A stretch of 64,000 nt of DNA. Origin: Sphingomonas sp. Leaf67. Lineage in GTDB: Bacteria > Pseudomonadota > Alphaproteobacteria > Sphingomonadales > Sphingomonadaceae. The first letter of the stretch is position 1. Every line of letters begins with the position of its first letter. Below, one piece after another: positions 34,752 through 43,123 of this stretch. The stretch is from the NCBI RefSeq assembly GCF_001421965.1, contig NZ_LMLP01000012.1, forward strand, positions 62,805 to 126,804. The letters are read 5' to 3'. The notes under the pieces were generated by a model. The model was given only the letters and a program-made list of their open reading frames with translations, was not told the origin of the DNA and searched no databases. Both the position numbers and the translations under genes were made by a program.

Positions 34752-36329
34752 TCAGAATTGCAGCGGCATCACCGTCCTGACGCCGGGCAGGGCGCGGACC
34801 TTCGCGACCAGTTCCGGCGTGACCGCTTCGTCGACCGACAACAGCACCACCGCTTCGCCACCGGCATCGCGGCGACCCAAATGGAAGGTGCCGATATTGA
34901 CGCCCGCCTCGCCCAGCGTCGTGCCGATGCGGCCGATGAAGCCGGGCGCGTCCTCGTTGACGACGTACAGCATGTGGCCGGCCAGATCGGCCTCGACCTT
35001 GATGCCGAACAGTTCGACCAGACGCGGCTGGGCGTTGCCGAACAGCGTGCCCGCGACCGACCGCTCGCCGGCTTCGGTCTTGAGCGAGACGCGGATCAGC
35101 GTGTGGTAATCGCCCTCGCGATCATTGCGGACTTCGCGAACCTCGATGCCGCGTTCCTTGGCGAGGAACGGCGCATTGACCATGTTCACCGTGTCCGACT
35201 GGACGCGCAGGAACCCGGCCAGCACCGCGCCGACGATCGGCTTCTGGTTCAGCTCAGCGGCGGCACCTTCGCCATGCACCGATACGCGGGCGATCGCGCC
35301 GGTGGTCAGCTGCCCGACCAGGCTGCCCAGCTTTTCGGCGAGCGCCATATAGGGCTTGAGGCGCGGTGCTTCCTCGGCCGACAGCGACGGCATGTTCAGC
35401 GCGTTGGTGACGCCGCCCGAAACCAGGAAATCAGCCATCTGTTCGGCGACCTGGATCGCGACGTTGACCTGCGCTTCGCTGGTCGACGCGCCCAGATGCG
35501 GGGTCGAAACGAAGTTCGGCGTGTTGAACAACGGCGATTCTTTCGCCGGCTCCTGCACGAACACATCCAGCGCCGCACCCGCGACCTGACCGCTGTCGAG
35601 CGCCGCCTTCAGCGCGACCTCGTCGACCAGACCGCCGCGCGCACAGTTGATGATGCGCACGCCCTTCTTGGTCTTGGCGATGTTTTCCGCCGACAGGATG
35701 TTGCGGGTCTGGTCGGTCAGCGGAGTGTGCAGCGTGATGAAGTCGGCACGCGCCAGCAGCTGGTCCAGCTCGACCTTCTCCACGCCGATCTCGATCGCGC
35801 GTTCGGGCGACAGGAACGGGTCGAAGGCGATGACCTTCATCTTCAGCCCCTGCGCACGGTCGGCGACGATCGACCCGATATTGCCTGCCCCGATCAGGCC
35901 CAGCGTCTTGCCGGTCAATTCGACGCCCATGAAGCGGTTCTTTTCCCACTTGCCGGCCTGCGTCGAGGCGTCGGCCTCGGGCAGCTGGCGTGCGAGTGCG
36001 AACATCAGCGCGATGGCGTGTTCGGCGGTGGTGATCGAGTTGCCGAACGGCGTGTTCATCACGACGACACCGGCAGCCGAGGCGGCGGGGATGTCGACGT
36101 TATCGACACCGATACCGGCGCGGCCGACGACTTTCAGGTTCTTGGCAGCGTCGAGGATCGCCTTGGTCACCTTGGTCGAGCTGCGAATGGCGAGACCGTC
36201 ATAGTCGCCGATGATCGCGATCAGCTCCTCGGGCGTCTTGCCGGTGATTTCGTCCACCTCGACTCCGCGTTCGCGGAAAATCTGGGCGGCTTTGGGGTCC
36301 ATCTTGTCGGAAATCAGAACTTTAGGCAT
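34752..36329 (-). CDS. serA: D-3-phosphoglycerate dehydrogenase
   Basis: A 525-residue enzyme, the first step of serine synthesis. The NAD-binding loop is LGLIGAGNIGS; Arg in NCARGGLVDE and His in TPHLGAS form the active site. An intervening ASB domain precedes the C-terminal ACT domain, which holds APGFIGRIGTTLGEAGVNI and usually mediates serine feedback. It oxidises 3-phosphoglycerate to 3-phosphohydroxypyruvate. It lies downstream of serC on the same strand, separated by a repeat element. Confidence 0.94.
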   Translation of the reverse strand: MPKVLISDKMDPKAAQIFRERGVEVDEITGKTPEELIAIIGDYDGLAIRSSTKVTKAILDAAKNLKVVGRAGIGVDNVDIPAASAAGVVVMNTPFGNSITTAEHAIALMFALARQLPEADASTQAGKWEKNRFMGVELTGKTLGLIGAGNIGSIVADRAQGLKMKVIAFDPFLSPERAIEIGVEKVELDQLLARADFITLHTPLTDQTRNILSAENIAKTKKGVRIINCARGGLVDEVALKAALDSGQVAGAALDVFVQEPAKESPLFNTPNFVSTPHLGASTSEAQVNVAIQVAEQMADFLVSGGVTNALNMPSLSAEEAPRLKPYMALAEKLGSLVGQLTTGAIARVSVHGEGAAAELNQKPIVGAVLAGFLRVQSDTVNMVNAPFLAKERGIEVREVRNDREGDYHTLIRVSLKTEAGERSVAGTLFGNAQPRLVELFGIKVEADLAGHMLYVVNEDAPGFIGRIGTTLGEAGVNIGTFHLGRRDAGGEAVVLLSVDEAVTPELVAKVRALPGVRTVMPLQF

Positions 36330-36335
36330 GTTTTT

Positions 36336-36464
36336 CTCCCTCTCCCCTGCAGGGGAGAGGGCCGGGGAGAGGGGCAGTGCCGCGCAACCCGGCCCTATCG
36401 ATTGTCAGGATAGCAGGAGAGGCAAGTTCCCCTCTCCCAACCCTCTCCCCTGAAGGGGAGAGGG
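36336..36464. repeat. Inverted repeat between serC and serA (CCCTCTCCCCT type)
   Basis: TCTCCCCTGCAGGGGAGAGG (palindromic) at the serA side is matched by CCTCTCCCCTGAAGGGGAGA at the serC side, with GGGGAGAGGGGCA and CCCCTCTCCC as inner arms. The element occupies the whole serC-serA spacer, so a serC-serA transcript would contain it as a long folded RNA. Confidence 0.7.
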
Positions 36465-36471
36465 CTATTCG

Positions 36472-37602
36472 TCAGCCCGCCTTGGCGGTGGCGTAGGCCC
36501 AGTCGAGCCACGGCCCGAGCGCCTCGATATCCGCCGTATCGACAGTCGCGCCGCACCAGATGCGCAGGCCCGCTGGCGCATCGCGGTATCCAGCGACGTC
36601 ATAGGCGGCATTTTCGGCTTCGAGCAGCGACGCCATCTTCTTGATCAGCGCCTCGTCCGCACCCTCGACGGTCAGGCAGACGCTGGTCTTCGACCGGGTC
36701 GCCGGATCGGCGGCGAGATGGCCGAGCCAGTCGCGCTCGGCGACGATCTTGTCGAGCGCGGCGGCATTGGCATCGCTGCGCGCGATCAGACCGTCGGTGC
36801 CCAGCGACTTCGCCCATTCGAGGCTGAAGATCGCATCCTCGACCGCCAGCATCGACGGCGTGTTGATCGTCTCGCCCTTGAACACGCCTTCGGTCAGCTT
36901 GCCCTTCGACACGAGGCGAAAGACCTTGGGCAGCGGCCAGGCGGGGGTGTAGGTTTCGAGCCGTTCGACGGCGCGCGGGCCGAGGATCAGGACGCCATGC
37001 GCGCCCTCGCCGCCCAGTACCTTCTGCCAGGAGAAGGTCGCGACGTCGATCTTCGTCCAGTCGATGTCATAGGCAAACACGCCCGACGTCGCATCGGCGA
37101 ACGACAGGCCTTCGCGATCGACCGGAATGAAATCGGCGTTCGGCACGCGCACGCCGCTGGTGGTGCCGTTCCAGGTGAACAGAACGTCGTTGCTCCAGTC
37201 GATCGCATCCAGATCGGGCAGCTGGCCGTAATCGGCGCGCACGACGGTCGGATCGATCTTCAGCTGCTTGACCGCGTCGGTCACCCAGCCTTCCCCAAAG
37301 CTTTCCCATGCCAGCGCGGTGACGGGACGTGCGCCCAGCATCGTCCACATCGCCATTTCGAACGCACCGGTGTCGGAACCGGGGACGATGCCGATGCGGT
37401 GGGTGTCGGGGAGGTTCAGCAGTTCGCGCATCAGGTCGATGCAATATTGCAAACGCTGCTTGCCGATTTTCGAACGGTGCGACCGGCCGAGGCTGACGGG
37501 GTTGAGGCGGTCGGCGGACCAGCCCGGCGGCTTGGCGCAAGGCCCGGACGAAAAATACGGGCGAGCGGGAGTCGTAGCCGGCTTAGGCGGAAGATCAGTC
37601 AT
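36472..37602 (-). CDS. serC: Phosphoserine aminotransferase
   Basis: A 376-residue PLP enzyme, the second step of serine synthesis. The PLP lysine is in SWQKVLGGEGAHG. Other landmarks are FSSGPCAKPPGW near the start and SRSHR-like LGRSHRSKIGKQ, which mark the alphaproteobacterial/Methanosarcina type of SerC. It transfers an amino group from glutamate to phosphohydroxypyruvate. Start ATG at 37602 is preceded by GAGGAG, which is inside a small hairpin. Confidence 0.92.
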   Translation of the reverse strand: MTDLPPKPATTPARPYFSSGPCAKPPGWSADRLNPVSLGRSHRSKIGKQRLQYCIDLMRELLNLPDTHRIGIVPGSDTGAFEMAMWTMLGARPVTALAWESFGEGWVTDAVKQLKIDPTVVRADYGQLPDLDAIDWSNDVLFTWNGTTSGVRVPNADFIPVDREGLSFADATSGVFAYDIDWTKIDVATFSWQKVLGGEGAHGVLILGPRAVERLETYTPAWPLPKVFRLVSKGKLTEGVFKGETINTPSMLAVEDAIFSLEWAKSLGTDGLIARSDANAAALDKIVAERDWLGHLAADPATRSKTSVCLTVEGADEALIKKMASLLEAENAAYDVAGYRDAPAGLRIWCGATVDTADIEALGPWLDWAYATAKAG

Positions 37603-37690
37603 GTCAGTCTCTCCTCACAGAGAGCACGCGCTGCGTTGGGACAGCGTGGCCCGCCGCGGCCATTACCGGCGTGTCTTGTCCGATACAACC
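37603..37690 (-). promoter_or_regulatory. Structured serC leader, candidate serC RNA motif
   Basis: On the minus strand the 88 bases before serC form three hairpins in a row. The first has CGCCG/CGGCG arms, the second CACGC/GCGTG (or CGCTG/CAGCG), and the third CTCTC/GAGAG. The third hairpin holds the GAGGAG ribosome-binding site, so folding could block translation. Position and form fit the serC RNA motif described upstream of serC in alphaproteobacteria. Matching it to the published consensus was not possible here. Confidence 0.5.
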
Positions 37691-37771
37691 CATGTTGTTG
37701 CGACGATGCGACCAAAGACGCATCATCTTTGTGGGAACCGTGCGCGACTCGCCGCGTTGCGTTTTGTTGAT

Positions 37772-38218
37772 ATGTCTATAGCGTACCCATCCTCGCCCAC
37801 CGTTCTTATCGTTGAGGATGAGATGCTGGTCGCGATCGATCTGGAAGCGTCGCTCGAGGAGCATGGCTATCGGCCCGTCGGCATCGCTGCCGATATGATC
37901 GGGGCGATGGAATTGGCCGTGGTACGGCCCGACGTTGCGCTGGTCGACTGCAACTTGCGCGACGGACCGACCGGACCGATGATCGGACGATTGCTGGGCT
38001 GCAACTATGGCACGACGGTCATTTTCCTGACCGCGAACCCCAATTTGCTGAGCGACGGCATCGAAGGCGCGTTGGGCGTCGTCTCCAAGCCATGCGGCTA
38101 CGAGTCGGTAGGACGGATCGTCGATTTCGCCGTGCGCGCCCGCGCTGGTGACTTGTCCGCACCGCCGATGGGGATCAGGCTGTTCGGGAATCATCGCGAG
38201 ATGCTGGCGAGCGCTTAA
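37772..38218 (+). CDS. Receiver-only response regulator
   Basis: A 148-residue single-domain response regulator. The acidic pocket is VEDE (residues 14-17), the phospho-acceptor Asp59 is in VALVDCNL, Thr87 in IFLTANP and Lys106 in VVSKPC. No output domain follows the receiver; about 30 residues form a short tail. Such proteins act as phosphate sinks or bind targets directly. In alphaproteobacteria, receivers of this kind often serve HWE kinases, and one lies 5 kb away at 31266. It is divergent from serC. Confidence 0.88.
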   Translation: MSIAYPSSPTVLIVEDEMLVAIDLEASLEEHGYRPVGIAADMIGAMELAVVRPDVALVDCNLRDGPTGPMIGRLLGCNYGTTVIFLTANPNLLSDGIEGALGVVSKPCGYESVGRIVDFAVRARAGDLSAPPMGIRLFGNHREMLASA

Positions 38219-38289
38219 CCTCTGGTTCAGCGCGTTGCGCCCACACGCGGCGTTGACCCGTGTCCGGCCCTTCGCCGATAAGGACATCC

Positions 38290-39645
38290 ATGAAGCGCGC
38301 GCTGGGCGGCATCGCTGCCGTCATCCTCCTGTTCGTACAGCCGGCCGCAGCGCAATCGATGTTGCGCGATGCAGAGACCGAAGCGTTGCTGAACGATATG
38401 TCGCGGCCGATTGCGGTCGCAGGGGGTCTCGATCCGCGCAACTTCAACGTGGTGTTGCTACAGGACAAGTCGATCAACGCCTTCGTCGCGGGTGGGCAGA
38501 CGGTCTATGTCCATTCGGGACTGATCGACGCGGCCGACGACGCCAACGAGGTACAGGGCGTCATCGCCCATGAAATCGGCCATATCGTCGGCGGTCACGT
38601 GCCGCTGGCCGGGCGCGGCATGGCGCCCGCAACCGGCATCACCGTTTTGAGCCTGTTGCTGGGCGTCGCGGCGATGGCGGCGGGCGCGGGGGAAGCGGGG
38701 GCAGGCATCCTTGCCGCCGGACAACAGGCAGCGATGAGCAGCTATCTGGCGTTCAGCCGGACGCAGGAGAGCTCGGCCGACGCCGCCGGCACGCGGTTCC
38801 TGCGGAGTGCGAACATTTCGGGCGAAGGGATGCTGGACTTCTTCAAGAAGCTCCAGAACCTGGAATATCGCCTCGCGATCCCGCAGGACAACAGCTACCA
38901 GCGCACCCATCCGCTGAGTGGGGAGCGGATCGCCAATCTGACGCAGGATGTTCAATCCTCGCCGTCGTTCAAGGTCAAGACCGACCCCGCGCTGGAAATC
39001 CGGTTCAAGCGGGTGCAGGCGAAGCTGCGCGGCTATGTCAGCGATCCCAAGGATACGCTGCGCCGCTATCCGGCCACCGACCAGAGCGTCTACGCCCATT
39101 ATGCGCGCGCCTATGCCTATCACAAATCGGGCTATCCCGAGCAGGCGGCGGACGAGACGCTCGCGCTGGTCAAATCGGCTCCCGACGACCCCTATTTCCT
39201 CGAACTCGAAGGGCAGATCCTGCTCGAATCGGGCAAACCGAAGGAAGCATTGTCGGCGCTGCGCGAGGCCACCGAGCGGACGCGGTCGTCACCACTGATC
39301 GCCGCCAGTTTCGGCCATGCGCTGATCGCGGCGGAGGACCCCGCGCTGCTGAACGAAGCCGAACGGGTGCTGAAACAGGCGGTGGCGCGCGACAATCAGA
39401 ACCCGTTCGCATGGTATCAGCTGAGCATCCTGTACGAACGGCGCGGCGATCCGGCGCGCGTCGCGCTGGCGATGGCAGAATATACGTCGCTGATCGGCGA
39501 CAACGGCATGGCGCTGGCCAGTGCGCGGCGGGCGATGGCGCTGCTGCCGCAGGGGTCGAGCGACTGGATCAGGGCACAGGACATACAGATGACGTCGCAG
39601 ACCGCGTTCGAGGAAGAAAAACGCAACCGCGGGCGGCGGGGCTGA
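38290..39645 (+). CDS. M48 metalloprotease with TPR domain (BepA-like)
   Basis: A 451-residue exported protease. A signal peptide (ends AAAQS) precedes the M48 domain; zinc motif HEIGH lies at residues 94-98 with the third ligand in the ESSADAAG region. The C-terminal half has TPR-like helices (YAYHKSGYPEQAADETL and later repeats). The layout matches BepA/YfgC, which assists folding and quality control of the outer-membrane LptD. It is followed after 2 bases by a DsbA-like oxidoreductase, which may act on the same clients. Confidence 0.9.
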   Translation: MKRALGGIAAVILLFVQPAAAQSMLRDAETEALLNDMSRPIAVAGGLDPRNFNVVLLQDKSINAFVAGGQTVYVHSGLIDAADDANEVQGVIAHEIGHIVGGHVPLAGRGMAPATGITVLSLLLGVAAMAAGAGEAGAGILAAGQQAAMSSYLAFSRTQESSADAAGTRFLRSANISGEGMLDFFKKLQNLEYRLAIPQDNSYQRTHPLSGERIANLTQDVQSSPSFKVKTDPALEIRFKRVQAKLRGYVSDPKDTLRRYPATDQSVYAHYARAYAYHKSGYPEQAADETLALVKSAPDDPYFLELEGQILLESGKPKEALSALREATERTRSSPLIAASFGHALIAAEDPALLNEAERVLKQAVARDNQNPFAWYQLSILYERRGDPARVALAMAEYTSLIGDNGMALASARRAMALLPQGSSDWIRAQDIQMTSQTAFEEEKRNRGRRG

Positions 39646-39647
39646 CC

Positions 39648-40379
39648 ATGGGCCGGTCGGGCAATATCGCGATGCTGGCGGCGGCGGCGCTGGCCGGCGC
39701 AGGCGGCGCGATCGTCGCGCAACGGGTCGCGACCGATCGCACGGCGACCGAGACGGTGGTGCGCGACTATATCCTCGCCAATCCCGAAATCCTGCCCGAA
39801 GCACTGCGGCGGTTGCAGGCCAAGCAGGCCGGACTGGCAGTGGCGGCCAACCGGGCGGCGATCGTCGAACCCTTTCCGGGGGCGGTCGCCGGCAATCCGA
39901 ACGGCGATGTCAGCGTCGTCGCCTATCTCGATTATGCCTGCGGTTTCTGCCGCGCCAGCCTGCCGGCGATCACCGGCCTGATCGCGAGCGACCCGAACGT
40001 CCGGATCGTCTACCGCGAACTGCCCATCCTGTCGCAGGGCAGCCGCACCGCCGCCGAATGGGCATTGGCGGCGGCACAGCAGGGCAAGTTCAAGCCGTTC
40101 CACGACGCGCTCTATGCCGCCGGCCGGGTCGATGCCGCATCGATCGAGGCGGCGGCGCGGGCCGCGAAGCTCGACACGAACGCCGCGCGCATCGCGATCG
40201 CATCACCGCAGATCGCGGGAGAAATCGAACGCAATATGAAGGTCATGAGCCTGCTCGGCTTCAGCGGCACGCCGTCGTGGGTGGTCGGCGATCAGGTGCT
40301 GGGCGGTGCGCAGACGCTGCCGGCGTTACAGGCAGCGGTGGCGGAAGCGCGCAAGGCAACGTCGGTACCCGCCGCCTAG
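39648..40379 (+). CDS. DsbA-like thiol oxidoreductase
   Basis: A 243-residue exported thioredoxin-fold protein. An N-terminal hydrophobic segment anchors or exports it. A helical part (about residues 30-65, with VVRDYILANPEIL) precedes the active site YLDYACGFCRAS, CGFC at residues 98-101. The cis-proline loop is GTPSWVVG. It resembles the DsbA/Com1-like proteins of alphaproteobacteria that make or reshuffle disulfides. It starts 2 bases after the protease stop codon, so both are probably one operon. Confidence 0.9.
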   Translation: MGRSGNIAMLAAAALAGAGGAIVAQRVATDRTATETVVRDYILANPEILPEALRRLQAKQAGLAVAANRAAIVEPFPGAVAGNPNGDVSVVAYLDYACGFCRASLPAITGLIASDPNVRIVYRELPILSQGSRTAAEWALAAAQQGKFKPFHDALYAAGRVDAASIEAAARAAKLDTNAARIAIASPQIAGEIERNMKVMSLLGFSGTPSWVVGDQVLGGAQTLPALQAAVAEARKATSVPAA

Positions 40380-40430
40380 CGCCCGAACCCGGCCTTTTCT
40401 CCGTCATCAAACCATGGGACAAGCCGCTCC

Positions 40431-41366
40431 ATGGACACCATTCTTTCGATCCGGGGCGTCGCCAAGACGTACAAGTCCGGCACGGTCGCATTGCAGCCGA
40501 CCGATCTCGACATCGGCAAGGGCGAGATCTTTGCGTTGCTGGGGCCGAACGGGGCGGGCAAGACGACGTTGATCAGCATCGTGTGCGGCATCGTCACGCC
40601 GAGCGCGGGGACGATTACCGCCGCCGGGTTCGACACGGTCCACGACTATCGCGAGACGCGGACCCGGATCGGGCTGGTGCCGCAGGAATTGCTGACCGAC
40701 GCGTTCGAAACGGTGATGGCGACCGTCACCTTCTCGCGCCGGCTGTTCGGACGGCATGGCGATCCGGCCTTCATCGAAAAACTGCTGCGCGACCTGACCT
40801 TGTGGGACAAGCGCGATGCGAAGATGACCGAACTGTCGGGCGGCATGAAACGACGCGTGATGATCGCCAAGGCGCTGTCCCACGAACCCGACATCCTGTT
40901 CCTCGACGAACCGACGGCGGGCGTCGACGTCGAACTGCGCCGCGACATGTGGCGGCTGGTCCACGACCTGCGGTCGCGCGGCGTCACCATCATCCTGACC
41001 ACCCATTATATCGAGGAGGCCGAGGAGATGGCCGACCGGGTCGGGGTGATCGCCAAGGGGCGGCTGATCCTGGTCGACGAGAAGGCGGCGCTGATGCGCA
41101 AGCTGGGCAAGAAGACGCTGACGCTGACGCTGGCCGAAGCGATGGAAACGGTGCCGGCGGCATTGTCGCACTGGCCGCTGACACTGACCGACGAAGGCTA
41201 TGCGCTCACCTTCGCCTTCGATGCCAATGCCGAGGACAATGGTGTGCGCGCACTGTTGCGCGCGGTCGACGAGGCCGGGATCGCGTGGAAGGATATCGCG
41301 ACCAAACAGTCGAGCCTTGAGGACATCTTCGTCGGGCTGGTCCATGAAGAGGAGAGCCGGGCATGA
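40431..41366 (+). CDS. ABC transporter ATP-binding protein
   Basis: A 311-residue ATPase. Walker A is GPNGAGKT (residues 38-45), the signature is LSGGM, and Walker B is [12 protein letters not shown]. The C-terminal 90 residues form an extra domain found in DrrA/CcmA-type exporters. It overlaps the permease gene by 4 bases. Together they form an ABC-2 type exporter, perhaps for a drug, lipid or polysaccharide. Confidence 0.92.
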   Translation: MDTILSIRGVAKTYKSGTVALQPTDLDIGKGEIFALLGPNGAGKTTLISIVCGIVTPSAGTITAAGFDTVHDYRETRTRIGLVPQELLTDAFETVMATVTFSRRLFGRHGDPAFIEKLLRDLTLWDKRDAKMTELSGGMKRRVMIAKALSHEPDILFLDEPTAGVDVELRRDMWRLVHDLRSRGVTIILTTHYIEEAEEMADRVGVIAKGRLILVDEKAALMRKLGKKTLTLTLAEAMETVPAALSHWPLTLTDEGYALTFAFDANAEDNGVRALLRAVDEAGIAWKDIATKQSSLEDIFVGLVHEEESRA

Positions 41367-42130
41367 CCTTCAACTGGCATGGCGTGCTGGCCATCTATCG
41401 ATTCGAACTGGCACGGTTCGGGCGCACGATCTGGACCTCGCTGATGACGCCGGTCATCACGACGTCGCTCTATTTCGTCGTATTCGGCACCGCGATCGGC
41501 AGCCGGATGAACGAGGTGTCGGGCGTACCCTATGGCGCGTTCATCGTTCCCGGTCTCATGATGTTGACGATGCTGACCGAAAGCATCTTCAACGCCAGTT
41601 TCGGCATCTTCATGCCGAAATGGTCAGGGACGATCTACGAACTGCTCTCGGCCCCTGTTTCCACGCTGGAGACACTGGTCGGCTATGTCGGCGCGGCGGC
41701 GAGCAAGTCGTGTATCGTCGCACTGGTGATCTTCGCCACCGCGCATCTGTTCGTCGATGTACAGGTCGCGCACCCGTTCTGGGCACTCTGCTATCTGCTG
41801 CTGGTCGCGGTCACGTTCTGCCTGTTCGGCTTCATCCTCGGGCTATGGGCCAAAGGGTTCGAACAGTTGCAGGTCATTCCGCTGCTGGTGGTGACGCCGC
41901 TGACGTTTCTGGGCGGGGCATTCTATTCGATCGACATGCTGCCGGGCGCATGGCGGACGATCAGTCTGTTCAATCCGATCGTCTATCTGATCAGCGGGTT
42001 TCGCTGGACCTTTTTCGGCGTGGGCGATGTTCCGGTGACCGCGAGTCTCGGCGCGACCTTTGCGTTTCTGTGCATTTGCGTGACCGTCATCACGGTGATC
42101 TTCCGCACCGGCTGGCGATTGAAGAAGTAA
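41363..42130 (+). CDS. ABC-2 type transporter permease
   Basis: A 255-residue inner-membrane protein with about six hydrophobic helices. It has the ABC-2 pattern: an early [15 protein letters not shown] segment, [18 protein letters not shown] and a later [18 protein letters not shown]. It forms the membrane channel with the ATPase encoded just upstream (ATGA overlap). The cargo cannot be told from sequence. Confidence 0.9.
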   Translation: MTFNWHGVLAIYRFELARFGRTIWTSLMTPVITTSLYFVVFGTAIGSRMNEVSGVPYGAFIVPGLMMLTMLTESIFNASFGIFMPKWSGTIYELLSAPVSTLETLVGYVGAAASKSCIVALVIFATAHLFVDVQVAHPFWALCYLLLVAVTFCLFGFILGLWAKGFEQLQVIPLLVVTPLTFLGGAFYSIDMLPGAWRTISLFNPIVYLISGFRWTFFGVGDVPVTASLGATFAFLCICVTVITVIFRTGWRLKK

Positions 42131-42140
42131 GGGACGAGCG

Positions 42141-42920
42141 ATGGATCTGGGAATTGCCGGCCGCAAGGCGATCGTGTGCGCATCGAGCGCCGGGCTGGGC
42201 CGTGCCTGTGCGCTGGAACTCGCGCGCGCCGGGGTCGATGTCGTCGTCAATGGACGCGACACGGCGAAGCTGGCGGCGACGGCGGCCGCGATCCGCGAAG
42301 AGACCGGCGTGACGGTGATCGAGGTCGTCGGCGACCTGTCGACCGACGAAGGCCGCGCCGCGCTGCTCGCCGCCTGTCCCGACCCCGACATTCTGGTCAA
42401 CAATAATGGCGGGCCGCCGGTCAAACCCTATACCGAGCTGGCGGCCGACGGCATCCGGGCGGGGCTGGAAAGCAATTTCGTCACGCCGGCGTTGTTGTTG
42501 CAGGCGGTGTTGCCCGGCATGGTCGCGCGCGGGTTCGGACGGGTGGTCAACATCACCTCCGGATCGGTCAAGATGCCGCTGCCGGGCCTCGACCTGTCGA
42601 GCGGCGCACGGGCGGGGTTGACCGGCTTCGTCGCGGGGATTGCGCGGCAGGTTGCCGGATCGAACGTGACGATCAACGGCCTGTTGCCCGGATCGTTCGA
42701 CACCGCGCGCATCGCATCGATGAGCGAGGCGGCGGCGCAAAAGAACGGCACCAGCCCGGCTGAGGAGAAGGCGAAGCGGGCGGAAGCGATCCCGGCAAAG
42801 CGGATCGGCGATCCGGCGGAGTTCGGCGCCGCGTGCGCGTTCCTGTGTTCGGACAAGGCCGGGTTCATCACCGGGCAGAGCCTGTTGATCGATGGTGGGG
42901 CGTTTCCGGGAATTATGTGA
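42141..42920 (+). CDS. SDR family oxidoreductase with atypical active site
   Basis: A 259-residue Rossmann-fold protein. The cofactor loop is ASSAGLGRA (residues 14-22), NNNGGPP matches the NNAG motif, and Ser140 in NITSGSV is the usual catalytic serine. The YxxxK pair is missing: Ser153 and Arg157 take those places (LSSGARAGL). This substitution is shared by one SDR subfamily annotated as 3-oxoacyl-ACP reductase-like. It may bind the cofactor but catalyse differently, or not at all. It is 10 bases after the ABC permease, so it may be co-transcribed. Confidence 0.85.
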   Translation: MDLGIAGRKAIVCASSAGLGRACALELARAGVDVVVNGRDTAKLAATAAAIREETGVTVIEVVGDLSTDEGRAALLAACPDPDILVNNNGGPPVKPYTELAADGIRAGLESNFVTPALLLQAVLPGMVARGFGRVVNITSGSVKMPLPGLDLSSGARAGLTGFVAGIARQVAGSNVTINGLLPGSFDTARIASMSEAAAQKNGTSPAEEKAKRAEAIPAKRIGDPAEFGAACAFLCSDKAGFITGQSLLIDGGAFPGIM

Positions 42921-42921
42921 T

Positions 42922-43122
42922 TTTCACGCGAAGGCGCGAAGGCGCAGAGGGGTTGCGCAGTTGGAAACCGGGTTCGCTCGGCAGACCATCTCCTTCGCTG
43001 CAACAAAGAGTAAGAGCCGCTATCGCGGCCGACCTCGCCGCGAACGCTATTCCTCCGCGTCTCTGCGCGAAATCTACCTTCCGTTCTTCCTACTCTTCGC
43101 GTCTCCGCGCCCTCGCGTGAAA
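42922..43122. repeat. Long inverted repeat, TTCACGCGAAGG family (copy A)
   Basis: 201 bases that fill the SDR-AsmA spacer. The outer left arm TTTCACGCGAAGGCGCGAAG is mirrored by the right end GCGTCTCCGCGCCCTCGCGT and GTGAAA. Inside lie AGAGGGGTTGCG on the left and CCTCCGCGTCTCTGCGCGAA on the right. Same plan as copies at 50957-51202 and 52849-53171. Confidence 0.8.
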
Positions 43123-43123
43123 C

